Source: Siphonodentalium dalli
Lineage: Eukaryota; Mollusca; Scaphopoda; Gadilida; Siphonodentaliidae
DNA: 64,000 nucleotides
Direction of reading: 5' to 3'
NCBI GenBank assembly: GCA_032622095.1
Contig: CP136066.1
Span: 144,117,559 to 144,181,558 of the forward strand
Of the stretch, positions 1-11,368 are shown one piece after another (within the stretch, counting starts at the first letter, position 1; every line of letters begins with the position of its first letter). The translations under genes were made by a program, and so were the position numbers. The notes below the pieces were generated by a model. The model did not search any database and had not been told where the DNA came from. It worked only from the letters and a program-made list of their open reading frames with translations.

Positions 1-864
1 TGTGTGAGTTTTTGTTGTTGTATATGTACATGTAAAGTATCACAAGGGGGACCCACGGTCGAGAAAGCTGGAAGACATGCATGGGCACTATACAGTGGCC
101 GAGTGCGATGGTACACCGGGGCAGGGGTGTGGCTATAGTATCCATATGGGGTTGCCTCTCAAGCTCCGTGTAGGGTTAAGTCCCCTACGCAGAACTTACC
201 GCTGCCCGCACCTACACGTAATGTGAAGAAATGTCACATTTATTTATTTGAGACTTTTGTAGGTTAAATTCATTCTGCATTATTCTGAGAAACTGAACTG
301 TCCATATTTATTTGAAAAATGTCTGATCAAGCCAGAATGAATTGTAACTGACAAAACACTTCAATAAAACATGTTTGATGATTTAATTAAGAAAATACAC
401 ATGCCTGCAGCGTTTAGACATAGCGTGGCGATGGGACTGAACTCTGTTTTTTAGCTTGGGTTACTCTCCGAATTTCCAACTGCGTGCCCCATGGTCGGCA
501 TTTTAGTTAGAAGATTTTCCCATTTCAGTCATTTTCAGAGTCACAATTGACCACATCAGTGCTGGCCTTATGAAAAATCTGCAGGGGCTAAAATTCGCCC
601 TCGCCAACATACTTTGCAGGGGCTAAAATATTTTGCAGGGGCAATTTCTGTTTTATGGGGTATTTATGTTGTAACATATGAAATACAAGTAAACTGACAT
701 ATGTCATATTGCATATAACTTATTATGTGGTAAGTGATAATATTTAAATTTAATTAATTTATAATCATATATTAATTGTGAAATTATCAATGAATGTTGT
801 ATAACTTATCAATGTTTAATAAAGTACTTTTATAAATGTTATACCATGTCTTGCATATATGGTA
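1..864. other. Unassigned sequence, possible 3' region of an upstream gene
   Basis: No gene can be assigned. One frame on the + strand is open from about position 8 to a TGA at 224-226, but its predicted peptide resembles nothing I know and it runs into the window edge. Canonical AATAAA signals lie near 363 and 818, so this could be the 3' end of a gene lying to the left. Short imperfect repeats of a TTTGCAGGGGCTAAAAT-type word occur at about 580-640. Confidence 0.3.
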
Positions 865-1145
865 TTGTTGTGTTTGTTCCTTTATGCCTGATCCAAGTGA
901 CCTACATGTATAATGGTTAACCAGAATCAGTCAATCATTATAATATATTTATATCATATATTACATGCTGTTATACTGTATAATACATGTATGAGGTGAC
1001 ATCATAAGATATTATTGTAAGTTAACCAGAATCAATCATTATGCCATACATATATTGTACATACATGTTTGTGTTTGTTCCTTTATACCTGAGTGACCAA
1101 GTTAGTTACCTAACCAGAATCAATCATTATATCATGCATTTATTT
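865..1145. repeat. Short imperfect tandem repeat, about 160-bp unit
   Basis: Two AT-rich units share the words GTGTTTGTTCCTTTAT and AACCAGAATCAATCATTAT in the same order, once at about 867-950 and again at about 1068-1130, with a further partial copy near 1022-1045. No coding signal is seen. Confidence 0.45.
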
Positions 1146-1395
1146 GTTCCATACTTTTATCTATATAATCCATCGGTACATTCGCGGCTTCCGTACATTT
1201 GTGAAATTTCGTCCACTTCTATCGCGTCAAAACATACATTATTCCGTACATATCATAAATTAAATCACTTCTATGTTTGTATCATCTCATAACCCATCAA
1301 TGCTATGTATAAATCACTCATTTCATGTAATTAATAGCACGATATCGCGATATTTATTCTTTGTTTTCGTCACTTCATTCAACTCATTTGTTTAC

Positions 1396-1479
1396 ATGTC
1401 AGCGAGCACTGTTGCGCGATTGGCGGATTCCTTCGTAGCCCCACCCATCGCTGTCAACAGCGCTCATCAAACCTTGTCG
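1396..1479 (+). CDS. Possible orphan first coding exon (28 codons)
   Basis: An ATG at 1396 opens a 28-codon frame that ends exactly at a good splice donor (TCG followed by GTAAGG at 1480). The local sequence is richer in CpG than its surroundings. The peptide begins MSASTVARLADSF and has no recognisable domain. No continuing exon was found downstream, so this may be chance. Confidence 0.17.
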
Positions 1480-1809
1480 GTAAGGTATGATTTGCGGGTA
1501 GTACTGCACGTTCACAGTTAGGTCATGTAATCGTCAGTCTGTCACTGGTGACGGGTGTGTAGCATGGTTTTACCTAATTAGATATACCGGTGGCAGCCGA
1601 CTGTTAACATAGCATGTGTCTCCTGCTTCAAATATGCGATGTCGCGATGCCTTATATGTTTTCAAACGGATAACTCATCAAAATTACTGCAAAAGTATGT
1701 TCGGTAGTGAATGTTGCGCGAGCGATATATCGCCCACGCCAAATTGAAATTGCGCGGGCGACGCGCGAGCGATAAAATCGCTCGCGCCATATTGCCAGGC
1801 CTGCCACAT

Positions 1810-1885
1810 TGTAACTAGGGTTGCCACAACTATGAGTTTTCATAATCGACCGCTATAGTCGACGGTTAGTCGATTAATCGTTTAT
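1810..1885. mobile_element. Possible solo end of a hAT-like MITE
   Basis: The words TTGCCAC and, further in, GTCGATTAATCG resemble the left end of the element at 2128-3291 (GGTGCCACGATTA), with similar ATAATCGA-rich subterminal sequence. No matching right end was found nearby, so it is scored as a fragment only. Confidence 0.3.
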
Positions 1886-2127
1886 ATACCGGTATGTGGC
1901 CTATATTGCACCCAGGTAAAGACGTGATCAAATTGAAATTACAATGACTACATTACATCCAGTCTGAACACATTTATAAACTGTCAGTCAGCAGGCTTGT
2001 CATTCTGAGGCCCCCGCCCGTCATCGGCCACCTAAACTCAAATTTACGCGGCAGGTAAACGCCCTCCTCATCGCTATTCCCGCGGACGAGACATTTATAC
2101 CGCGCTTTAGCTATATGAGCCTGATAC

Positions 2128-3291
2128 TAGAGGTGCCACGATTATTGATTTTGATAATCGATAATCGGTCGTCAATAATCGACTATAATCGATTAATCGT
2201 ACCTAATATTAATAACATCAGTGGAAGTATACTGTAATATGGCCTATTGCCTTGTGCTCGTTAACTCAATAACTACACTGTCGCTGGTCATTTGAGACAT
2301 TGGCTGATGTAATTTTTACGTTAATAAAGTGCATCATAAGCCACTGTTAATGACTAATGAGCACAATGTATTGAATACCAGCACAGTTCTCAGCGATGTT
2401 ATGGTTATAATATTTGTGAGTTCATTAGAACGAACGTAGCGATTAATTTTAAGTTTTAGGAATAGCCAAATACATAAACAAACAATACAAAAGTAGGAAT
2501 AAACAATGGACCGCCGGTTGTTCCTACGGTAAATAAAGGAATCAAATGTTATGGAAACTATAAGTTTCATCAAACTTCCAGAGCGTGGTTAGCAATCACA
2601 AACGTGTGCCCCACCTGCCAATTGCATGACTCAGAACAATTTTAAGTATTTGATAACAGTCTGCTTCATTCAGCATTCACCACACGATATGCAATAGCCT
2701 TTACTAGTAACTTCTAAGTATACATTTCTACTTATAATATCCATACAAAGTACACTTGCAATGCAATTGGGGAGAACATCACTGATTAAAATGCCATATG
2801 TACATGTATATTGTTCCCTGGTTTTATAGAGAATGTCAATCAACTTCCCATTGGTCCAATCAGATTCAAGGGCGATTGCATTCAGTTCATTGAACACGGT
2901 GACAGTCGGCACATTTCAAAGACATGTTGCCACCTTTCAAGTATATTAAAATATACAACGATGTCGCAATGTGTTCAAATCTGCAGTGCGGCCAATTTGT
3001 AGAATATACAACGATCCGACGAGAAACCATGTCGCATCATCAAATGAACTGCCAACTGTTTGCAACATATATCAGTAGTATTCATGTTATTGGAATCTCT
3101 TTGGTACGCGATCAAAGGATGTTAACACCTCGGTTGTAGATAGATCTGTGTAAAATAAACACGGTATTCAATAATACCAGGAATCTTCTGACATCCGATA
3201 TAAATAACAGATTAATCGACGATGGAAATGGTAATCGATTATCGGCTTTATCAACGGTTCATCGATTATACGATTAATCGTGGCACCCCTA
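2128..3291. mobile_element. Non-autonomous hAT-type element with 8-bp target duplication
   Basis: The ends are inverted repeats: TAGAGGTGCCACGATTA on the left and the complement of TAGGGGTGCCACGATTAATC on the right. The subterminal regions are rich in ATCGATTA-type words in both orientations. An exact 8-bp direct repeat, CCTGATAC, flanks it (2120-2127 and 3292-3299). An 8-bp duplication together with this TIR length is typical of the hAT superfamily. The 1164-bp element has no frame resembling a hAT transposase, so it must depend on a partner elsewhere. Its interior open frames are short and unrecognised. Confidence 0.85.
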
Positions 3292-3299
3292 CCTGATAC

Positions 3300-3545
3300 G
3301 CTAATGAACGGTATACCACTCTTTAGCGTTTGGTGCTAAAGAACGGTATACTGCTCTTTAGCCCTCGGTGCTAAAGAGCGGTCCAAGTTGGATGAGCGGC
3401 ACGTGCGTTGCAAAGATATTTTGCGCATTGCGCCAACACATAACGTTATAATACGTACCGCTCTTTAGCCATCATCACTAAAGAGCGGTATACCATTCTT
3501 TAGCCCTCAGTACTAAAGAGCGGTATACTGTTCTTTAGCCACTTC
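3300..3545. repeat. Cluster of CTCTTTAG-x-CTAAAGAG hairpins
   Basis: Short inverted repeats (CTCTTTAGC, a short loop, GCTAAAGAG) occur several times in two groups: at about 3318-3385 and, after a 70-bp unrelated spacer, at about 3460-3540. The pairs are separated by GCGGTATACYG words. Sequence differences fall mainly in the loops (GTTTGGT, CCTCGGT, CATCATCA, CCTCAGT), while the arms stay close to consensus. The function is unknown; it may be the core of a small mobile element. Confidence 0.6.
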
Positions 3546-5241
3546 ATAATATTAATACGTTCACGTACGAAGATTTAAAGGTCAAGGTAAACAGCTCCAT
3601 GCAAATTGGATTGTGAGAACTTTTTAACAAATTTACTTCTTCAAAATACACATTTCAAGGAATGAGTGGTGTTCAAAGAAGGAAGTAATATATATCTTGA
3701 TGTTGTGAACTATATATAAAGCGTGTGTAGTACATTAATTGCACAAGTGACTGAATTGAAGTGTGTGTGTACAATTTCAAATAAATAATGTTTTTAAATT
3801 TCGTGATTTCTGCTACAGAATTACTTATATACCTGTTCTTTTTATTAACAATAGTGATAACATTTTGATGAAAAAGTATATATAACTACCAAAACCTGTG
3901 GTCGTACTAAATTTGGCGCATGTTCATTATTTTTTTTAGAAGAATATTTAGTCTCGAGGCAGGGGCAGAAGAAAACGGCAAAATACAACATTATTAAGGC
4001 ATGCCATCTGGAAATAAAGATAATATAATGTAATCCTGACACGGCTTTTCCATATATATTGTTATCTTAGACAGATCATACATACGCCATGTTAATTTCG
4101 ATGGATTATCTTCTTAATTTTAAACGCAAATAAATCAAAACCGGCAAACGTAAACAAAGCGTTTACAAGCAGTGGCTGCTAAATCGTGTAACGGAACTCC
4201 CAAGGTATTTCGCGACCGAACATAAACAAAATAGTATGGCAGCGCTTTTGATAACAAGAACAAGATGTATGCATCAGATCGCCCATGAACTATTTAACAA
4301 GATTTAATCAGGGGGTGGGGGAGGGGCGTTTCTGGAAAAAAATCCCATCTAGAGGTGATCCTAGACGCACAAAGTTTGTTTTAACACCTTTGTTTTATTT
4401 TATTATGGTTTTTTTAATAGTCTATTTTTTATTTGAAGAGTTCAGTGAAGAGTTTACATTTATTTGAAGAATCTATTATTGTGTTATGTTTTCATTTATA
4501 TCATTTTGAATAAATTATTTTTAATAGAACTACTTTAATCTGAGCCTTTCCATGTCAATGTGTATTGATAGATCCTTGATGAAAACATTTAGCAAGCTGA
4601 CCTTTTAATTACCCCTTGGTGTCATCCCATATTATTAACTGATGAACTCAAACCCCCTATCAAGAGTTAAGTGCATACCTATAATTACATAATAGAAGCA
4701 TGAATCAGTGAATTCTTAAAACATTTTGTCCCATTATTTTGTAGAAAAATGACTCTAGGAAAAAAATTACAGGGCTGCAGGGCCAAGAAAAAATGTGTAA
4801 GCCGGGCTGCTGAACCACCCACCCACCCCGCCTAGTGTTCTGAAAAATTTGCAGACCCCATCCCGATTTAATCACGTACATATTAATATTATAAATTTAA
4901 TAGATATATATTTATCACACAATTAGCCACTAGCTCCGGCTCATATTTTTAGTAAGACACACGTGTATTACCGGCACGCGCAGTGAATTAAGATATTCAA
5001 TTTGTGTTCGGTAATATAGTGTTGACTGTGAGATAGACTTGGATGATAAGGCTGTTTTAAAAAAAATTTGTCAGCACGAAAAGACACATTTAAAATGGAA
5101 CTGTGTGTATTCTTGAAGGCGTCGTTACTCTACCCTCTCTGGTTAACAATAATAAGTTACACAACATGCATATGATATTTGGGATCAATCAAATCAAAGA
5201 TGCTGCATATATAGCTAGAGAACGCCAAATGACTAAGTTAC
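3546..5241. other. Intergenic DNA with no recognised feature
   Basis: This stretch is AT-rich. The small open frames at 3845-4042 (-) and 4285-4467 (+) are low-complexity and match nothing I recognise. No paired repeat ends were found. Confidence 0.4.
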
Positions 5242-5573
5242 GCTGAAGGGGTCACTCTCACCAAAAAAAGTGCTGATGGGTACACAGGTTTTGAAAATGT
5301 GATGAAGGGTACACAGGTTTTGAAAGGCCATTCTAAATGACGTTTAGTGTTCGTTTCTGTTATGATTTCTGTTAGAGAATAATTTTTTACGTTCCAATGA
5401 ACATTAAAATGAACTGAAAACTAACTGCTAATGGGCGCCAGACTTTCAGAAAAACAATTTAAGTAACGGTGTTAGTGCCGATCGCAAACCCTGTGTACTT
5501 TTCAGCATATTTTCAAACACTGTATACATACCATTTGAGCAGCACTTTTTTTGGTGAGAGTGACCCCTTCAGC
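5242..5573. mobile_element. 332-bp MITE with GCTGAAGGGGTCAC ends
   Basis: Perfect or near-perfect inverted ends begin GCTGAAGGGGTCACTCTCAC, followed by CAAAAAAAGTGCTG. Inside each end a second motif, GGGTACACAGG or a variant, is repeated. The same family is found at 8703-8814 plus 11147-11368, where it is split by another element. There is no coding capacity, and no clean target duplication could be fixed. Confidence 0.75.
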
Positions 5574-6424
5574 CTATAAAGTTACAGCAAAAATTAAGCC
5601 AAGAGAAGGTTGTCGGCGGCCATCTTTTTCATCGAAAATAGTTCAAATTCGATAGCTTCAGTCTAGAGGTGATCAAGTTCATGCATGTCAGTGCTATTTA
5701 CGAATTGTGCACTCAGCTGAGGGATATAGGCGTGCATTGCAGATGGATTGAAATATGAAATCCGAGACGGCTGCTGCAAGCCATGTTTTTTTAAACGAAA
5801 TCTCGACCATGCATATGAAATTTGGGACTGAAAATTTGTGACACCATGATTCCATCAATAATTTACTAGAGTATATGTTCTGATTTATATGTCGTGTTTG
5901 ACCAGCATGTTAGGGGACTGGGCGCTGCCACATGCAGCTTGCTGATGTAGCTCTTGACTCTTGAGATAATTGAACGTCGAAGAGATATATTTTCAATTGG
6001 GATGACCATATCACCAAATGTTCCTTTTTGGTGAGACCCTGGGCAAATAGGTAACATGTAGATCTCAGCCGATCACCATATCCGATGGTGGTATAAAAAA
6101 ATACCAATATATATTGACGCGATGTTGGAAAATCCAGCTAGATATAATTCTCCTGATGAGGTGCTACAACTGTCAATTGTCATGTATATCATTCTGGACT
6201 CCTCGACCTATGACCTCTGGGGCCAAGCTGAAACGGTGACTGAATCTGACGAGGTTTGACGAATGGCGCTATATATATATTTCAACCGATCGTGTTGACG
6301 TTTCCCGAAAACAATATATCAATAAGGAGTGGATAACTTGGTGGAATTATTGTGAAAACATTCAGGGTTCTTCTTGTCTTAGACATCGATTCACAGCCCT
6401 ATAGACGCGTCGACAAGAGCAGGG
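5574..6424. other. Intergenic DNA with no recognised feature
   Basis: The two overlapping - strand open frames here (5866-6107) have no domain or composition suggesting a gene. I see no repeat ends. Confidence 0.35.
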
Positions 6425-7195
6425 ATGTGGCTAGAGGGGTGTGGGCACTGTGGGGGTGTCTCACCCCCAGCAGAGAGCTATATTTTCAATAGTTGGAAAT
6501 TCCTAATTTCAGGTAAAAACAATTTATTGGGGGGAATTTATTGTTTTTCGACCAATATTTGCATATGTTCCTATTTTTTTGTCAAAAATTTTGACAGAAT
6601 TGGTCATCAGTTGGAAATTTTCCAACCTTAGGGGGGTGACAGGTTGGAAATTTCCAACACTTGGAAAGCTTGTGTCCTGGTCCCTCCCCCGTGGCCAGTC
6701 AAAAACTAGTTAATTTAAGAAAACAATATTGTCATACAATTGGTCAACATTGTCATTGGAATTGTCATCAGTTGGAAATTTTCCAACCTAAGTTTGGGTG
6801 TAGGGTTTGAAATTTCCAACAGTAGGAAGGCTTGAGGCTAGTCTAGATGTTAGGATTTTGCGATTTTCTTGTTCAGATTTCAAAATTTTCGCACATCGGG
6901 CCGAACCATGGTCGGCCCGGTGTGTCATTGCCCCATCCACATGGCCAATACAAAACTGCTAATTAGTTTAGCAAAACAATATTTTACTACATTTGGTCAA
7001 ACTTGTAGACATAAATGGTCAGCAGTTGAAGAATTTTCCAACCTGAGGGGGAGCATGAGGTTTGAAATTTCCAACACTAGGAAAGCTTCAGTTGAGGCCA
7101 GTCTAGATGCTAGGATTTGCGATTTTCTTGTATAGTTTTCAAAATTTTCTCACACCGGGCCGAACAACCATGGTCGGCCCGGTGTTTCCTGGTCT
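6425..7195. repeat. Dispersed repeat built on TTGGAAATTTCCAA
   Basis: Three imperfect units (about 6440-6700, 6760-6900 and 6990-7190) carry the palindrome TTGGAAATTTCCAA or half-variants, plus the words GGAAAGCTT, GGCCAGTCTAG and CACCGGGCCGAAC. The family recurs at 36600-37330 and in shorter form near 26970, 53160 and 60030. The open frames here are by-products of the repeat. Confidence 0.6.
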
Positions 7196-8317
7196 GTTGT
7201 CGGTAGCTGTGTGCATTTGTCTGGAATTAGACCACTAGTTGTTTTTTTTTGGGCAATTTTCAGGTTAAAAAATATCTTAATGTTCTCATACTGGGAACAT
7301 AGAAGCATGGCTTATGAATATATAGGAAATTAGGCCTGAGCATGAGGTACAAGGGGGGGGGGGTGCAAATGGAAAGAGATACCTGACTGAATACCTACCA
7401 TACAATTTAAGGCCCCTTTACACCATGTCAGATTAATCAGCACCATGGTTCCGGAGAAGTTGTTTAAATGAGTCTACGTTATTTTATTTAATTTTTTTTT
7501 TTTTATTTATTTTTTTTTTTATAAAGTTAAAATAATGTTTTTAAATATATTGTTTTCTTTAAATTAGCAGGGAGTTGAATCTAAAAAAAATAAATAAAAC
7601 ATGAAATTTCATTTTTTTTATAACTCCATTAAAAATCGGATCAAACCCATATTCGAAATCCATCTTTATTTTTGGCTGAGAAACTCACATGCCAAATTTG
7701 TTTCCGATCAGAAAAAACATGTTTGAGTTATCACATAATACGTAAATTTTAGGTCGAAAAGGGCCATTACTCTGTAAATAAAAAACGGATCAAACCCATA
7801 TATTGATAGAATTTTTTTGAGAGATCGTACCATACATGAACCCAGATAGCAATAATATGTTGGCCCAACCGTTGGTTCAACCTATTTTTAAGTGGCTGCG
7901 GACAGACGGGCGGACGGCGAGTAGTCAATCCTGACGTAGATTATATGTGTACCATTAATGTGGTTTGATACGAAATATCCAGCTTGCAGTTACATCTTTT
8001 AGCACTTGTCTTATCGAAAACCGGAAATTGAATTTGGTGGCCCATGGACTTGAACTTCAATTTTCAAAAAATATTTTTGTATGCATAATCTATAGCAATA
8101 TCCAGGTATGTAAAGCCAAACGGCAACATTAGAGTAAAGCTCTTCCCCGTCGTCGCCAATGTTTCGAGTTTCAAAGAAATATTAACTCTAATAATATTCC
8201 CGTTATTTATAATTTTAAATAGTAAAAAAAATCACCTTTACTCGGCTTTACTACTTTAGTACTAGTAGCTTTACTAGGCTTTAGCCATTAGTAAGGCTTT
8301 ACCACTAATAGTAATAC
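7196..8317. other. AT-rich low-complexity DNA
   Basis: This stretch has T-rich and A-rich runs at about 7480-7620, a G run near 7350 and duplicated words (CGGATCAAACCCATAT at about 7640 and 7787). It has no gene signal. Confidence 0.4.
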
Positions 8318-8587
8318 CAGGTCTGGCAAATGTGAGAGTTGTTGTGTGGTCGTCACTTTGTCAGAAAACAAGTGACGGCTTTGAATTGGTTGAGGGTGGC
8401 CGGAGAATATGGTAGCCTAATTTTGATGCGCAAATTAGCGCTTCTACTTATAAGTTATAGTTTATTATCGAAAAACAGCTGGTTTGAGAGTATAATATAT
8501 AGCTGAATACAGCTATAATAGCCTATATACTAGCTAGGTTAGCTGAATACAGCTATTGTAGCTGTATTCTCACATTTGCCAGACCTG
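8318..8587. mobile_element. 270-bp MITE with 20-bp perfect TIRs
   Basis: The left end CAGGTCTGGCAAATGTGAGA is the exact reverse complement of the right end. CAG...CTG termini fit hAT-like MITEs, but the flanking 8-mers agree only in part (AGTAATAC and TTTACTAC). The interior has GCTGAATACAGCTA palindromes. Confidence 0.75.
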
Positions 8588-8702
8588 TTTACTACTAGTC
8601 CGTAAACCAGACTTTTATTATCAGAGCATATATTCGAGAGCGTCTAGCTCTGTTTGAATAGTTGGGTCCACCAACTACTTTACTACCTACTAGTAATAGT
8701 AT

Positions 8703-11368
8703 GGCTGAAGGGGTCACTCTCACCAAAAAAAGTGCTGAAGGGTACACAGGGTTTGAAAATGTGCTGAAGGGTACACAGGGTTTGTGATCGGTACGAACAC
8801 CATTACTTAAATTGCGGTGACGCGTTATGCAGTAGGTCCCTAGATTTGCGTAGGTCTCCGTAGGTCACTCAATTCGCGTAGGTCCCCGCAGTAATGCAAT
8901 ATATAGTAGGTCTACATGATTTATTGACTGATAAAATGGAATGATACCACTAAATGGTCATGTTAGATGTTACTTTGCATATGTTTTTTATAATTAATTT
9001 CCCAAATCGGATGGGTTTGTTTGCTTAGTGATACTTAGACTAGAGGATGAAGCCTAACTAAATTTACGTGATTTCGGATCGGGAAATTAAGAGGATTATC
9101 TTGCTGGCTTCGGGATAAGATATTAACTGGAGGATAACTGGATATATTTTTGCATTTATTTAGGTTCCCGTAGTAATGCAAGAGTGCATGCTTTATAGAA
9201 TAAGTAATGCCTAATATTATCAATTAGTGAACATTGTATATGATATTTCGTTGTTTTTAAAAAAATTAAATATCTAATTATATATTTTGTTTAGCTTAGA
9301 TGAAAAAAAATAAGGTTTACCATCCAATTCATTAAGTTATGTTAAGATTTAATTTTTTAAGTTAGGACTGACAAGTGATCAGGACGTTACTAAACATAAC
9401 TTATTTAACTGAATGGTAAGTTTAGACAGCCCAACTACATGGGTGACCATTACTCAAATTGTTTGCGAGACTGGGTGTTTTCTTTGCGAAAAGGATCTGT
9501 CCTCTTTGAAGATTCATTTCGGCAATGTCTGTTGTGATAGGGTTGTGACTAATTATCAACTGGTGTTAGTACTTTTTCACCTACTTTATTAAGGGAGTGA
9601 GAACTAAATGAATTGAATCATAGATGAGTGACAAATAAATAATTAAATTTCAAATTTTCAATGTTATACTTACCATTTTATTTGTATACAAATGTGACTA
9701 CCATGCACGATCGCCTATCTTACTATATAAATAAAGCCATCTGTTCAAATTTTACAAGTAATCAACACCTGTTGATTAAACGCACCTACTGTTGATTAAA
9801 CTTCGCAGAGTGGATTAAAAATTCGCCATACAATTTGAACGGAAAATTATTATCCGGCTAATTAAGTGATCGTGTTTTGATTCGACATATATTTTTCTAA
9901 TGGTCATCTCTGCGTTCTGATTGGTCAAATAGTAATGTCGAGTTTTGTGCAGAAGAAATTCGGAAATTATTTATTTGATTTTGTGATTAATTCCATTAAT
10001 TTTAATTCTAATTAACAAATTATAGCGTTCTGTATCAATTGGTATATTACTACCACCATTTGTAATACTTTTATTTTAATAACATGTCATATACTGTCTC
10101 AACAATTCAAATAAAAATTAATTATTTAAAGTTACCATCGGTATTGGTGTATATTTAAATGAGATATTGAGTAGGATGGCGGATACTATATTAATTCGTT
10201 TTCCCATTTTATTATTGTGAATTATTTAGTATACTTAATTAGTATTCTCGATCAGTATTGATATCAATTTAATTTAAGTTGTAAACCATCTTCAATCGGT
10301 GTAATTGTGGAAATAATGTATTGATATATGGAACCAGAAACGACTGAAGTTCGGCGACGACATTTTGAGAAATTTTTAAGACAAATCAGACCGACACACG
10401 ATAGACTGCAACAGACAACGGACGGACATACATGTACGTGTAGGCTTGTTTTAACTGCGACGAAATTGTACAGCGAAAACATCATCCATTCCAAAAATCC
10501 CAAGGATCGGCGAGTAATCATAATGCTATCTACATGCAATCTGAAATATCACATCCCATATCAAGAAAATAAATAAATATAACTTACCTTACAAATTTTT
10601 TTATACCATTGCTTGTGCTTCATTTTTGTGTGCTGTCATTTACATATTATGTTATAAACGTTTTGTTGCATGTTTTGATATTCAATAAACTATGAAAATT
10701 ATCAAATTCTCCTAGCTAACGCATCCACGCCCACTCACCTATAGTGATGAATCGAGAAATCTGATAATCCTCTTATTTTCTGCTCCAAAAGCCACACAAA
10801 TCAATGCAAAAATACAATCAGTTATCCTCCAGTTAATATCTTATCCCGAAGCCAGCAAGATAATCCTCTTATTTTCCCGATCAGAAATCACGTAATTTTA
10901 GTTAGGCTTCATCCTCTAGTCTAAGAATCACTTAGCAAACAAACCCATCATATTTGGGAAAATTAATTATTAAAAAAATATGCAAAGTAACATCTAACAT
11001 GATCATTTAGTGGTATCAATCCATTTTATCAGTCAATAAATCATGTAGACCTACTAGATATTGCATTACTGTGGGGACCTACGCGAATTGAGTGACCTAC
11101 GGAGACCTACGCAAATATCGGGACCTACTGCATAACGCAGTACCCCTTAAATTGTGTTTTTGAAAGTCTGGCGCCCATTAGCAGTTTGTTTTCAGTACAT
11201 TTTGATATTCATTGGAACGTAAACAATTATTCTTTAACAGAAATCATGGCAGATACGAAGACTGAATGTCCTTTAGAATGACATTTCAAACCCTGTGTAC
11301 CCTTCAGCACATTTTGAAAATCCTGTGTACCCTTCAGCACTTTTTTTGGTGAGAGTGACCCCTTCAGC
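8703..11368. mobile_element. GCTGAAGGGGTCAC MITE split by a second element
   Basis: The outer ends match the 332-bp MITE at 5242-5573. The left half (8703-8814) runs up to ACTTAAATTG; the right half resumes at 11147 with TTAAATTG and continues as in the intact copy (GAAAGTCTGGCGCC). Everything between is a later insertion. Confidence 0.8.
8815..11146. mobile_element. 2.3-kb non-autonomous TIR element nested in a MITE
   Basis: This element has long imperfect inverted repeats of about 400 bp (8815-9230 against about 10740-11146). The ends contain GCGTTATGCAGTAGGTCCC, and GCGTAGGTCTCCGTAGGTCA follows. It is flanked by an exact 8-bp direct repeat, TTAAATTG (8807-8814 and 11147-11154). The undisrupted MITE at 5242-5573 (read on the - strand) gives the empty site. 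The interior (9230-10740) is AT-rich; a pair of overlapping open frames at 10264-10576 resembles no transposase. The 8-bp duplication suggests a hAT- or P-like mechanism, which is inference. Confidence 0.8.

Noticed and set aside
60-240. Small structured RNA gene suggested by GTGTAGGG...CCCTAC and CGTGTAGG...CCTACACG pairings
   Set aside because: It does not match any snRNA, tRNA or 5S layout I know, and there is no promoter box pair or terminator.
1652-1843. GC-rich inverted words around GCGCGAGCGAT suggesting a promoter or gene
   Set aside because: The frame is only a by-product of the inverted word; there is no start context, splice support or homology.
10264-10576. Two overlapping frames of 82-91 codons as a transposase gene of the 2.3-kb element
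   Set aside because: Neither contains catalytic or DNA-binding motifs known for hAT, P or Mutator transposases.
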